Shown: one piece after another, positions 47,787-57,171 of the stretch
Numbering within the stretch: the first letter of the stretch is position 1
How the letters are laid out: every line of letters starts with the position of its first letter
Notes under the pieces: generated by a model
Seen by the model: only the letters and a program-made list of their open reading frames with translations
Databases searched by the model: none
Told to the model about the DNA's origin: nothing
Assembly (NCBI RefSeq): GCF_963674565.1
Contig: NZ_OY771430.1
Span: 3,906,001 to 3,970,000 of the forward strand
Source: an uncultured Carboxylicivirga sp.
Lineage (GTDB): Bacteria > Bacteroidota > Bacteroidia > Bacteroidales > Marinilabiliaceae
Reading direction: 5' to 3'
DNA: 64,000 nucleotides
Translations under genes and position numbers: made by a program

Positions 47787-47802
47787 TCCTGATTGAAAAG
47801 TA

Positions 47803-47831
47803 CAAAAAAGGCGGCCTTAAGAAAGACCGCC
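47803..47831 (-). terminator. terminator after the sugar isomerase-like gene
   Basis: GGCGGTC and GGCCGCC on the minus strand (47831-47825 and 47816-47810, one wobble) form a seven-pair stem followed by TTTTTTGTA. Confidence 0.85.
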
Positions 47832-47855
47832 AATAACTCCCAATAATATAATTTC

Positions 47856-48713
47856 TTATTTTACAAATTCAGCTTGATTTAGATAATCATAGCTCAACTT
47901 AACACTTTCCAATGGTTCAAAATTGTAGGCTTCTACTTCCACCACAATCTTTTTCATACCTGCTTTTTCAGCTTCCGCAAAAACAGATTCGAAATCCATT
48001 TTTCCACTTGCTCCCAGCTCCTTCTCATCTTTCACATGCCAAAACAGGAAACGACCCGGGTAGTTATTAAAGTAATCAACTGCACTCTTTCCTCCCACTT
48101 TTATCCAATACAAATCCAATTCGAAGAATACTTTCTCTGGATCGGTATTTTGTAGCATGAAATCGTAACGTATCTGACCATCTACTTCTTCAAACTCTTT
48201 GTCGTGATTATGGTAACCAAAAAGTAAACCTTTGGCTTTACATTTTTCACCCACTGCATTAAAATAATCGCAGTAACGCTTCAGGTCTTCCACCGAACCG
48301 TATCCTTTGCCATCCATCGATGCCTGGATAATATATTCGGCGCCGGCAGCTTTATGAGCATCAATACACTGATCCCACCAAGCCATAGCTGCCTCCCAGT
48401 TAGTTGAATCGGGTAACGGATGACCGGCATGAGATGCCGTAAACTTTAAACCGTTTTTATCCAGCAAGGCTTTGAAATCTTCAGGACTCATACCATAGAA
48501 TTTTCCATCGCCATAACCGGCTGCTTCGATAAAGGTATATCCTATCTCGCCTAGTTTTTGAATAGTCGCGGCTGCATCTTTACCCATGTCATCTCTAACA
48601 GACCATAGCTGCAAACCGATATCTTTCTTTGGTTTTGACTCCTGACAACAAGCATTCATTAGTAATGAAACCATGAAAAGTAAAACACTTACTTTGATTG
48701 CCGGGGATTTCAT
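47856..48713 (-). CDS. exported sugar phosphate isomerase/epimerase-like TIM-barrel lipoprotein
   Basis: This is a 285-residue protein with a lipoprotein signal (lipobox LMNAC, Cys22). It has a xylose-isomerase-like TIM barrel: GLQLWSVRDDMGKDAAATIQ, GYTFIEAAGYGDGKFYG, LLFGYHNHDKEFEE, VFFELDLYWIKVGG, HVKDEKELG and VVEVEAY. The His and Glu residues of the metal site are present. Despite the family name, an exported member cannot act on intracellular sugar phosphates; relatives in keto-glycoside clusters isomerise or epimerise keto sugars. Its start overlaps the DUF1080 stop by four bases (ATGA), indicating translational coupling. Confidence 0.88.
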   Translation of the reverse strand: MKSPAIKVSVLLFMVSLLMNACCQESKPKKDIGLQLWSVRDDMGKDAAATIQKLGEIGYTFIEAAGYGDGKFYGMSPEDFKALLDKNGLKFTASHAGHPLPDSTNWEAAMAWWDQCIDAHKAAGAEYIIQASMDGKGYGSVEDLKRYCDYFNAVGEKCKAKGLLFGYHNHDKEFEEVDGQIRYDFMLQNTDPEKVFFELDLYWIKVGGKSAVDYFNNYPGRFLFWHVKDEKELGASGKMDFESVFAEAEKAGMKKIVVEVEAYNFEPLESVKLSYDYLNQAEFVK

Positions 48714-49459
48714 AACTCCTTAATTTTAATATTACGGAACCATACATCATCGCCATGATCCTGCAGACCGATATATCCTTCAGTTGCAACATCTGCCCAG
48801 TTTGGATTCAATTCAGGGAACTTACTTCCGGCAACCAATTCATTCCATTCAGGTGTCCATAAATGATATTCCACCACAGTTTCTCCATTTTGGATATGCC
48901 AAACAGAACCTTTGTAAACTTTTATCTCAACAGAATTCCATTCGCCAGCTGGTTTTGCATTTTGTGGAACTGCAGGATACAAATCATATAATGATCCTGC
49001 CATTCTGTTTCCGTCTTTACCTGCTTTAGCATCAGGATGACGTTCGTTATCCAAAACCTGCATCTCAGGAGCTGTTTTCCATATGTAATCAATACTATCA
49101 CTTTCCTGACCTAAGTAAAAAATACCTGAATTACCACCTTCCGAAATTTTCCATTCCAGTTTTAAATGAAAGTTACCGAACTTTTTATCACCGAATAAAA
49201 TATCACCACGATCTTTACCACCGGCTTCACCGCGTCCGGAACCCGGACAATGCAATGTTCCGTCTTCTGTTATATCCCATCCATTTGGGAAGGTAGTTTT
49301 ATTGTAGCTTCTCCAACCATCCGATGTTTTACCATCAAACAATAGTTGCCAGCCATCCGCTTTTTCTTCTTTTGTCAATGTATTGTTTTCTTTAGGTTGT
49401 TGGCTGCAAGCCGACGAAATTATCAGAGCTAATGCTCCAAGTAAAAGGATATGTTTCAT
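48710..49459 (-). CDS. DUF1080 (3-keto-disaccharide hydrolase family) lipoprotein
   Basis: This is a 249-residue lipoprotein (signal ending ISSAC, Cys18). The concanavalin-like jelly-roll DUF1080 domain spans about residues 35-248, with WQLLFDGKTSDGWRSY, FHLKLEWKISEGGNSGIFYL, PEMQVLDNERHPD, GEWNSVEIKVYKGSVWHIQN and GYIGLQDHGDDVWFRNIKI. The family acts in the cleavage of 3-keto-glycosides produced by Gfo/Idh/MocA dehydrogenases. The gene sits between two such dehydrogenases upstream and an isomerase downstream, matching that route. The lipid anchor places the step in the periplasm or at the surface. Confidence 0.92.
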   Translation of the reverse strand: MKHILLLGALALIISSACSQQPKENNTLTKEEKADGWQLLFDGKTSDGWRSYNKTTFPNGWDITEDGTLHCPGSGRGEAGGKDRGDILFGDKKFGNFHLKLEWKISEGGNSGIFYLGQESDSIDYIWKTAPEMQVLDNERHPDAKAGKDGNRMAGSLYDLYPAVPQNAKPAGEWNSVEIKVYKGSVWHIQNGETVVEYHLWTPEWNELVAGSKFPELNPNWADVATEGYIGLQDHGDDVWFRNIKIKEL

Positions 49460-49502
49460 AATTATATTGATTTAAGTTATAAGGTTTGAAAATCTTTTTT
49501 AT

Positions 49503-50984
49503 CTATCTAGGCATATCAGGTAATGTCCAACCATCACGATAAGTATGCTTTATTAATTCCTGGGCAAAGGCATTGGCATTAACCGGATCTGTCCAGTCTT
49601 TATTAAATGTTGGATGTCCATCATGAATTTTAAAGCCATCGCGAATAACGGTGCGAATGGTCTCATCATCACCAATATTGGTAAATCGCATATTTTCGCC
49701 ATCCCATTCCAGCTCTTTATTAAGCGTTTGCAAACGAACTGCCAAAACTCCCATAACAACCATTTCGTTGAAAGGACCTGCCTCGCTAAATGGAGATAAA
49801 GTCTCAACACGATTTTCTGGTGATTCTTTACAGGCTCGTACCCAATCCATCTCATGTGAGGTTTTAATACGAGGTTGTGTTCTAGGTACATCAGGTACTC
49901 TTCCTGACAATAACCAAGGATCTTTTCCATAACATCCGCATATCAAAGTATCTTTTGTTCCATGGAATATAACACCACCTCCGGCATCATTCATATCTCT
50001 TCCTGCTGGCCATCCTTCAGGTTTCAAAGGCTGTAAACCTCCATCATACCAGTGTACTTCTACTTCAGGCATGTTTACTTTTGGCAGACTCTTTCTTTCA
50101 GGGAAAGTCAATCGTACTCGTTGAGCTGTTGGAGCTGCATCAGTTAATAATAAAGTAGAGCTTCCTTGTGCTTTTGTTGGATAACCCAGGTTCAGACTTT
50201 TAAATACAGGGTGAAGAATATGACAAGCCATATCTCCTAATGCACCTGTTCCAAAATCCCACCATCCCCGGAAATTCCAAGGTGTATAAATCGGATTGTA
50301 AGGTCTCATCTTTGCCGGACCAATAAACAGATCCCAGTTAAACGTTTCAGGTACCGGCATTACTTCTTCTGGTCGGTTTAATCCCTGAGGCCAGATAGGA
50401 CGATCGGTAAATGCTTCCACCTTGGTTATTTCACCTATTTCTCCATTATGTATCCACTCTGTTGTTAAAGCAACTCCTTCACCAGAAGCTCCCTGATTAC
50501 CCATTTGAGTAGCTACTTTATATTTTGCGGCCAGTTTAGTCAGTAAACGTGACTCATAAACAGTGTGAGTCAGAGGCTTTTCAACATAAACATGTTTTCC
50601 AAGAGTAATGGCATGAGCTGCAATAATAGCATGAGCATGATCGGCTGTTGCTACAACAACAGCATCAATTTCATCGGCCATTTCATCAAACATTACCCGC
50701 CAGTCCCAGTAACGCTTAGCTTTAGGGAAGTGCTCGAAACAGCCATTGGCATATTTCCAGTCTACATCACACAAAGCAACAATATTTTCACTTTCCATTG
50801 CTTTCAGCACACCAAAACCACGACCGCCAATTCCAACCCCGGCGATATTCAGTTTATCATTGGGTGATAATTTACGACGTTTGGCAAATACAGCTGAAGG
50901 CATCATAGCTAATCCTGCTGCCATCAGGCTTGTATTAGTGATAAAGCTCCTACGGCTTAATTGTGATTTTTTTGAATGTTCCAT
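49503..50984 (-). CDS. Gfo/Idh/MocA oxidoreductase with Tat signal (1)
   Basis: This is a 493-residue protein with a twin-arginine signal (SRRSFITNTSLMAAGLAM). The Rossmann domain starts with LNIAGVGIGGRGFGVLKAM (about 45-63). The conserved YVEKPLTH motif (about 133-140) places the catalytic-region Lys, and the C-terminal alpha/beta domain extends to the end. Tat export implies that NAD(P) is loaded in the cytoplasm before transport. In keto-glycoside pathways these enzymes oxidise C3 of a glycosyl residue. It is upstream of DUF1080 with a gap of 43 bases. Confidence 0.92.
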   Translation of the reverse strand: MEHSKKSQLSRRSFITNTSLMAAGLAMMPSAVFAKRRKLSPNDKLNIAGVGIGGRGFGVLKAMESENIVALCDVDWKYANGCFEHFPKAKRYWDWRVMFDEMADEIDAVVVATADHAHAIIAAHAITLGKHVYVEKPLTHTVYESRLLTKLAAKYKVATQMGNQGASGEGVALTTEWIHNGEIGEITKVEAFTDRPIWPQGLNRPEEVMPVPETFNWDLFIGPAKMRPYNPIYTPWNFRGWWDFGTGALGDMACHILHPVFKSLNLGYPTKAQGSSTLLLTDAAPTAQRVRLTFPERKSLPKVNMPEVEVHWYDGGLQPLKPEGWPAGRDMNDAGGGVIFHGTKDTLICGCYGKDPWLLSGRVPDVPRTQPRIKTSHEMDWVRACKESPENRVETLSPFSEAGPFNEMVVMGVLAVRLQTLNKELEWDGENMRFTNIGDDETIRTVIRDGFKIHDGHPTFNKDWTDPVNANAFAQELIKHTYRDGWTLPDMPR

Positions 50985-51025
50985 AAAATTAGATGTTAGA
51001 AGATTTATTGGATTTATTTTTAGGT

Positions 51026-52579
51026 CTATATGACTTGTTCTTTTTCGGCATCCCAGAATACTTTTCTGTCTTCACGATAAGCAATGGTAGCCATATGAGC
51101 AGTTATGGCTTCTTCAAAGGCCTGATCAATATTACAGCTGGGTTGTTTATTCATTCTGATGCACTCCAGCCATTCTTTAATATGAAGATGTGCTGTATTA
51201 ACCCTTTTACCTTTTACATGGGTATAAAGCAATCCACGGCTGGCAAAATATTTTTCTGTGGCCGAAGTATAAGCATCAACAGTATTTCTTCCAGGCTCAT
51301 AGGTTATCATGGCTTCTTCCGGCCTTATTAAACCTGCATCCAGTTGCTTTCTGTATTGTGTAGAACCTCTGTCGGGAAAAATCTCCAGGCGGTTTTCCAT
51401 ACGCATGGTTGCATCATGGCCCATTATCACTTTGCCTCTGTAATTATCGTTGGCCAATGAGGCACTGTACATAAAAGTCAGATCACGATCAGGATATTCA
51501 AATACGGCATGGTAAACATCCGGCACCTCTCTTCCATCCTTAAAGAAATAGACTCCACCCGAAGCAACAGCCGAATGAGGTATACCCAAGCCAAGAACCT
51601 GGTTAATCGCATCGTACTCATGCGTTAACAAGTCACCTCCCAAACCTGTTCCATAATCCCACCAGCAACGCCAGCGGAAGAATCTTTCAAGACTAAATGG
51701 ATGAGCATTGGTTGGTTCAATAAATTGTTTCCAATCAACTGTTTGTGGATTAGCATCGGGATGAATCGGATACACCCAGGCTCCATTGGGATCATTACGG
51801 TTGGTACAAACTTCAATCAGAGATATTTTACCTAAAATATTTTTATCAATCAACTGCTTGGCTTTTCGGAAAGAAGCTGTCTGACGCCCCTGATGACCTA
51901 ACTGTAAAACTACGTTTGATTGTTTGATTACGTCACGTAAAGCATATGCTTCTTCTACCGTTCGTGTCAATCCTTTTTCAACATAAATATGTTTGCCGGC
52001 TTTGGCAGCATCCATAGCCATTTGAGCATGCCAGTGATCAGGTGTTGCAATGATTACAGCATCAACATCCGATGCATTTATTAAGTCACGATAGTTTTGG
52101 TAACGTTTAGCTTTAATATTCAAGTTATCTTTATCAATACCCTTTTTTGCATTCGCTGATGCCAGTAAAGCATAGTTTGCATGAACATCAAATATATCGC
52201 AAACAGCTGTTATTTCAATTTGCAAATCATCCTGACCCAGATAATCCTGAAAACGGGTATCATCAGAATTTCTTTCTGCACTCGAAGCCCAATCCTTCAA
52301 TACATCAGGATGCGCAAATCCGGCAGCTTCCAATAACTGTCGGCCTCTTATACCTGAACCTATTATTCCAATCCGGATGATACGATCACTTCCTGAAGAA
52401 ACAGGATCAGGATCGTCATATAAATTTAAACCTAAATCATCAGCTATGCGATATGTCTGTTCCTCGCGATATTGAAGTTTTTTTGAAAGACCATAGGCGA
52501 AAGCTCCTAAGACAGGAACAGTCGCCAATGTTTTAATAATATCCCGACGGTTGTATTTTTTTTGATTGTTATTATCCAT
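51026..52579 (-). CDS. Gfo/Idh/MocA oxidoreductase with Tat signal (2)
   Basis: The second dehydrogenase has 517 residues with the start placed at ATG 52579 (MDNNNQKKYNRRDIIKTL). The earlier in-frame start would add 14 residues before the twin-arginine motif. The Rossmann domain begins IRIGIIGSGIRGRQLLEAAG. The conserved motif reads YVEKGLTRT rather than the usual EKP, so Pro is replaced by Gly. It shares the large C-terminal fold of copy 1 but is divergent in sequence. The start lies inside the last codons of the DoxX gene (8-base overlap), so the two are translationally coupled. Confidence 0.9.
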   Translation of the reverse strand: MDNNNQKKYNRRDIIKTLATVPVLGAFAYGLSKKLQYREEQTYRIADDLGLNLYDDPDPVSSGSDRIIRIGIIGSGIRGRQLLEAAGFAHPDVLKDWASSAERNSDDTRFQDYLGQDDLQIEITAVCDIFDVHANYALLASANAKKGIDKDNLNIKAKRYQNYRDLINASDVDAVIIATPDHWHAQMAMDAAKAGKHIYVEKGLTRTVEEAYALRDVIKQSNVVLQLGHQGRQTASFRKAKQLIDKNILGKISLIEVCTNRNDPNGAWVYPIHPDANPQTVDWKQFIEPTNAHPFSLERFFRWRCWWDYGTGLGGDLLTHEYDAINQVLGLGIPHSAVASGGVYFFKDGREVPDVYHAVFEYPDRDLTFMYSASLANDNYRGKVIMGHDATMRMENRLEIFPDRGSTQYRKQLDAGLIRPEEAMITYEPGRNTVDAYTSATEKYFASRGLLYTHVKGKRVNTAHLHIKEWLECIRMNKQPSCNIDQAFEEAITAHMATIAYREDRKVFWDAEKEQVI

Positions 52580-53066
52580 TGATTGAATTCTTATGCTTAA
52601 ACAATAACCTGTCAAAACCAATAAATTGACTGGTTGGAACGAAATATAAAACCATTAACACGACTGCGAATATGAGGTTTTTGTCTACCCACAACACATG
52701 GTCGCCGGTTAAGTGGAAATTCTGGGAAGCAACTGTTGGCGGGTATGACAAGTAGTACAACAGTACCAATATCGCCCCGGATAAGGATGCCACTTTAGAC
52801 AAACAGCCAAGCATTAAGCCAAGTCCAATAGCTATTAGTCCCCAGGTGTTTAAAAAATCAACTGCTTTAAGTAATGCTGCATTCTCGGCAAGAGCCAGCC
52901 ATACATTTTTAAGCAGTCCGTGCGAATTCATTAAATAAGCATAAGAACTCCAATTCGGATCAAGAAATTTTACGATGCCTTCGTACAAGAAGTACCAACC
53001 CATCAGCACCCGTAAAACAGCAAGAAAAGAGAGTTGTTTTGGATTAAAATTAGATTTAGTTGCCAT
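52572..53066 (-). CDS. DoxX family membrane protein
   Basis: This is a 164-residue protein with four membrane segments (about 10-30, 62-82, 90-112, 125-145). The DoxX pattern is VLMGWYFLYEGIVKFLDPNW at the N-terminus and LNTWGLIAIGLGLMLGCLSK in the middle. Family members are inner-membrane quinone- or thiol-linked redox components. It overlaps the downstream dehydrogenase gene by eight bases. In this cluster it may carry electrons from the exported dehydrogenases into the respiratory chain, which is an inference from context. Confidence 0.88.
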   Translation of the reverse strand: MATKSNFNPKQLSFLAVLRVLMGWYFLYEGIVKFLDPNWSSYAYLMNSHGLLKNVWLALAENAALLKAVDFLNTWGLIAIGLGLMLGCLSKVASLSGAILVLLYYLSYPPTVASQNFHLTGDHVLWVDKNLIFAVVLMVLYFVPTSQFIGFDRLLFKHKNSING

Positions 53067-53200
53067 AAAGACACATTCTTTTAAAGTTAGATGTCATTTA
53101 AAATTAAGTATTTATAACAAAACAAAAAATTACATTGTCAACGAATTTTAAGATTCGCTGATTAGTGTACTCTTTTGTCAGGTATTTTCAATTAATCTTT

Positions 53201-55117
53201 CTAATACACTTCCAATTCACTAATTGATGTGGCATATTCAATCCCCAGATGTGCATTGGCAGCATCTTTCTCTATTCCCCCTGCGTGCCCTATAATTTTG
53301 ATTCCTTTTGTTTGAATCGTATCAAATTGGATAGTAAAATCCTGATAAGCTGGTTTCATCCATTGATTATTATCCGTATTTAATTCAGGATATATTTTTT
53401 TCTCATCAATCTCTTTCCATTTATCATCCTCAAGATATTCAATTCTAAAATCTGTAAACCAGCCATAAAATTCCCCGGGTTTACCATTATTATAAATTAA
53501 TGATGAGATTGACTGAGGCTCATCCCATAAGTATCCATAGAAATCAGTCACCGGAAGATGATTGTTTTTTAAACTCATATAGCCAGTTCTGACATCTCTG
53601 TCTCTGATTACTTCTATATCTTTATTTGTAGAAGTTGTATTAAATAATATCTCAGTCGCTGTAAGAGCTTTGTTATTATCGAAAACATTAAGGTGAACCT
53701 TCCTTTCAATCTTATTGTCGAGATTTGAAGCTAACATCGTAAATGAATAATCACCTTTTTGCTCAGGAGTGCCAGAAAGGCAACCATCCTGATAAATGAT
53801 ACCAGCAGGTAAATTGCCAATTATTTCAATTTGTTTTTCTACTGAGCCTGCATAAACTGGATATTCCCAGTATTGACCAACCCGAAGGGATTGCAGAGGT
53901 ATTGGATTAAATTCAAACGGAGCATGGAACTTGGCATCAGAGGCTATTTTATAATACTTCTTTCCATCCTTTTCGAATTTTTCTCCACCGTTAGAAACAA
54001 TGATCTTTTCTGCCTGTAATACGGTTCGTTCTGCCAGTTCTGTTATTCTGGCATCCGAAAGGCCTTCACGGGTAATCATTCGATAAGAATCATTGAATGG
54101 GAGCTCCCATTTCATATCCTTTATCGGAAACATTAATTCCTCAGGAATACTTTTAAATCCATTTATAATACCCAGTAAACCACACATGGTTGCAGCCTGG
54201 TTATCAGCGTCCATACCAAAAGCACAGGCATAGTCAAGTGTCCTCTGAAAATCTCCCTGCCCGTAAAGTAATGCCATTACACCCAATGCCCCATTTAGTG
54301 TAGCATCAACCGCTGCCCACGAGTGACGGTTATAATCCTCAATTCTATAGTATTTCTCAATTACATTGGCTCTGGCTTTTTGCCATTCATCCGGGTATAG
54401 CTGATATTGTTCCTTTACAAACTCAATTGCCTTTGCAAATCGGCAGTTAACTGGCAAAGCGTGGATTCCAATCTCTATTAATTCATTGATGTCTTTTTCG
54501 AAAAAAGCTGAACTATACATGGCTGCATAATGTAAAGTGGGTTCCAATCCAAAATCGTCACTTGTGATACGGGCAGCATATTCCGATTTAGCTACAGCAT
54601 AATCGATCATCCCCGGAGATGTGATTGCCCATATTTCATTTACCAATTGCGGATCAATCTGAAACCATTCACAGTTATACTGTTTATTACCTGTAACGGG
54701 TGGATAATGACCCGCATGCATTAACGTCATTGCCATTCGATTGGCAAACCAAATACGTTCTTTAACATGAGTTTTCCAGGCTTCTGCCAGGTCAAAGTAA
54801 GTAGGTACAATACCATTCTTCTCCATTAGACACAGATACATATATTCAATATCAGTATCATCATCAGAAAAGGCCCCATCATATTTTTTCAGATCAGCCA
54901 AAGTAAAGGAGTACCCATAAGGAAATTGATCTGGACCAGGCTCATCAATGTATTTAAATTCATATCCCAATCCGTATGTATTTCCAATAATCTGCCCTAT
55001 CCATGATGCATAAACGGCATCTTTGTATTCATCAGCCGATATAATTTGGGATGGATCCTCCGCAACATTACATGCAACCAAAAACAAAATAAATAGATTG
55101 GACAAGGTGTTTTTCAT
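53201..55117 (-). CDS. exported ADP-ribosylglycohydrolase-fold lipoprotein with Ig-like and discoidin-like domains
   Basis: This 638-residue protein has a signal peptide with lipobox (FLVAC, about residue 16). The ADP-ribosylglycohydrolase domain spans about 30-390. It has SWIGQIIGNTYGLGYEF, the metal motif FSDDDTDIEYMY (about 82-93, one extra Asp relative to SDDT) and FGMDADNQAATMCG (about 300-313). Both magnesium-binding clusters are therefore present. Residues about 405-490 form an Ig-like putative domain (GTPEQKGDYSFTMLASN). The final 140 residues resemble a discoidin/F5-8C sugar-binding domain. Export and a carbohydrate-type tail argue against ADP-ribose in the cytosol, so I infer a glycosidase role in the sugar cluster. 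Confidence 0.85.
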   Translation of the reverse strand: MKNTLSNLFILFLVACNVAEDPSQIISADEYKDAVYASWIGQIIGNTYGLGYEFKYIDEPGPDQFPYGYSFTLADLKKYDGAFSDDDTDIEYMYLCLMEKNGIVPTYFDLAEAWKTHVKERIWFANRMAMTLMHAGHYPPVTGNKQYNCEWFQIDPQLVNEIWAITSPGMIDYAVAKSEYAARITSDDFGLEPTLHYAAMYSSAFFEKDINELIEIGIHALPVNCRFAKAIEFVKEQYQLYPDEWQKARANVIEKYYRIEDYNRHSWAAVDATLNGALGVMALLYGQGDFQRTLDYACAFGMDADNQAATMCGLLGIINGFKSIPEELMFPIKDMKWELPFNDSYRMITREGLSDARITELAERTVLQAEKIIVSNGGEKFEKDGKKYYKIASDAKFHAPFEFNPIPLQSLRVGQYWEYPVYAGSVEKQIEIIGNLPAGIIYQDGCLSGTPEQKGDYSFTMLASNLDNKIERKVHLNVFDNNKALTATEILFNTTSTNKDIEVIRDRDVRTGYMSLKNNHLPVTDFYGYLWDEPQSISSLIYNNGKPGEFYGWFTDFRIEYLEDDKWKEIDEKKIYPELNTDNNQWMKPAYQDFTIQFDTIQTKGIKIIGHAGGIEKDAANAHLGIEYATSISELEVY

Positions 55118-55319
55118 AGATTCTTCAGAACTTTCGATAATATTAACTGATATATCACAGTTTCCCCAAAAATCAACCTCACTTTAAACTCATATTACAA
55201 TAAAACCTTTTTATTTACTCACATTTATTTTTGGATGTACCTTATATGTAAATGAATTTTTACAATATGCTTTTGATTAGTTATTATTGTATTTTGAATC
55301 CAATACGGCTAAAAGCAGC

Positions 55320-56978
55320 ATGAAAAAATCATTTCTAATACTCTTATATATACATCTTTCTTCATTGGCTTTTGCCAGCGTTACTACTGAGCTTGACTCC
55401 CTTTTTATTGTTTTAAATAAAACAATGAGCGAGCGCAGTAAATACCAGGCTATTAAAGAGAATAAGATTAATGGATTAAAAAGCTTATTGAATGAAAATG
55501 AACTAACTGCGGCCCGTGAATTTTATGTTAATAATCGTTTGTTGATCGAATATCTTCCCTTTAATTTTGATTCAGCGGTTCATTACATCGACAGAAACCT
55601 GGAACTGGCACGACTATATGACAACAGGGATTTTAAAAACGAAACCAATTTACACCTTGCTAATTTGCTGGCTTTCTCAGGACGATATCTGGAAGCACTT
55701 GATGTGGTTAAAAAGGTTGATTCTAAAAACATCAATAAAGAGCAAAAACAGGAATATTACAGCATTTTCACCAAAATATACTCTGAGTTATTTCTTTTTA
55801 CGCCAGCCAAAGAAAACATTGAATTGTATCGAGCGGAATATCATGCCTATGCTGACACTTTATTAAAATTTCTTGATCCCTCGAGTGAAGAATATCTGGC
55901 CATCAAAGAAAAAGAATACCGTGATAATCGAAATATGATTGATTGTAAACGAATCAATACTCAAAGACTGGCCATGGCAGAATCGGGTACGCGAATCTAT
56001 TCAATGATAACGTTTGAAAGAGCCATTTTATATAAGATGGAGAATGATCTGGAATCAGCTAAAAAATACCTGATTCTTTCAGCCATTTCGGATATTAAAG
56101 CAGCGGTTAAGGATAATGCCTCTCTGACCGATCTGGCAATGATACTATTCAACGAAGACAATATTGACGATGCCTACCGGTATATAATGTTTTCGTTCGA
56201 AGATGCTGCTTTTTATAATTCACGTCTACGATACGTGCAAATTTCCAATATTTTACCACTTATATCAGAAGCTTATCAACTAAAAACAGATCGTCAAAAA
56301 AGCGAACTCAGAAGATATTTAATAACCATTAGTTTATTAAGTATTATATTATTGATTGCCATCATTGCAATTTTCACACAGATAAAATCATTACGAAATG
56401 CAAAAGATGAACTGATTAAGGTAAATGATCGACTCAGGGAATTAAATGATGAATTACAAACCGCCAACACTGAGTTGTACACGCTAAATCACGACTTAGT
56501 TGAATCTGACATGGTTAAGGAACACTACATTGGCAGTTTTCTGGCTATTTGTTCCGATTATATTGATAAGCTTGACGACTTCAGAAAAATGGTAAATAAA
56601 AATATTGTTGGCCATAAAGTGGAAGAGCTTTACACTACAACCAAGTCCCGCAAATTGATTGAGAAGGAGGTGGATGATTTTTATAATAGCTTTGATAATA
56701 TCTTCCTGCATCTCTTCCCCGATTTTGTAGATCAAATCAATAATCTATTACTGGAAGATGAAAAGATTGAGTTAAAGAAGGACGAACCGCTGCCAACCGA
56801 GATTCGCATATTTGCACTTATCCGACTGGGAATTAAAGACAGTTCTAAAATTGCACATCTGTTGCGATATTCTGTTAATACAATTTATAACTACCGCGTT
56901 AAAATCAAAAACAAAGCAGTTGTTCCTCGCGAAGAATTTGAAGATTATATTATGAAAATAGGATCGAAAATTATTTGA
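55320..56978 (+). CDS. DUF6377 membrane-bound regulator
   Basis: I start this 552-residue protein at ATG 55320, because it then opens with a clean signal sequence (MKKSFLILLYIHLSSLAFA). The N-terminal half is helical and TPR-like (periplasmic). A single span lies at about 336-354 (LITISLLSIILLIAIIAIF), followed by a coiled coil (DRLRELNDELQTANTELYTL). The cytoplasmic end has a LuxR-like helix-turn-helix (TEIRIFALIRLGIKDSSKIA, RYSVNTIYNYRVKIKNK). The fold matches DUF6377 regulators of Bacteroidota, which I take as one-component sensors. It is divergent from the exported sugar cluster (about 200 bases apart), so it is a good candidate regulator for it. Confidence 0.8.
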   Translation: MKKSFLILLYIHLSSLAFASVTTELDSLFIVLNKTMSERSKYQAIKENKINGLKSLLNENELTAAREFYVNNRLLIEYLPFNFDSAVHYIDRNLELARLYDNRDFKNETNLHLANLLAFSGRYLEALDVVKKVDSKNINKEQKQEYYSIFTKIYSELFLFTPAKENIELYRAEYHAYADTLLKFLDPSSEEYLAIKEKEYRDNRNMIDCKRINTQRLAMAESGTRIYSMITFERAILYKMENDLESAKKYLILSAISDIKAAVKDNASLTDLAMILFNEDNIDDAYRYIMFSFEDAAFYNSRLRYVQISNILPLISEAYQLKTDRQKSELRRYLITISLLSIILLIAIIAIFTQIKSLRNAKDELIKVNDRLRELNDELQTANTELYTLNHDLVESDMVKEHYIGSFLAICSDYIDKLDDFRKMVNKNIVGHKVEELYTTTKSRKLIEKEVDDFYNSFDNIFLHLFPDFVDQINNLLLEDEKIELKKDEPLPTEIRIFALIRLGIKDSSKIAHLLRYSVNTIYNYRVKIKNKAVVPREEFEDYIMKIGSKII

Positions 56979-57171
56979 TCCATTATATAAACTACGATTC
57001 TAATTATTCTTTGAATTAACTCTTATGCCCTTTAGATAGAGTTATTACTTTCGTGAATTATATATACATATTTAAATAATACAATACTCAAAGTCTGATA
57101 AAAAAATGTAATTTTAACTCAATTATTTGTGCATGAGGACTGTTCGCCTTTTACTAACCAATCAGTCATAA

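Noticed and set aside
47598..47792. A TTG-started 64-codon frame on the plus strand in the gap before the giant surface protein gene.
   Set aside because: It has no recognisable domain, a poor start, mixed composition and overlaps the palindrome; it looks like chance.
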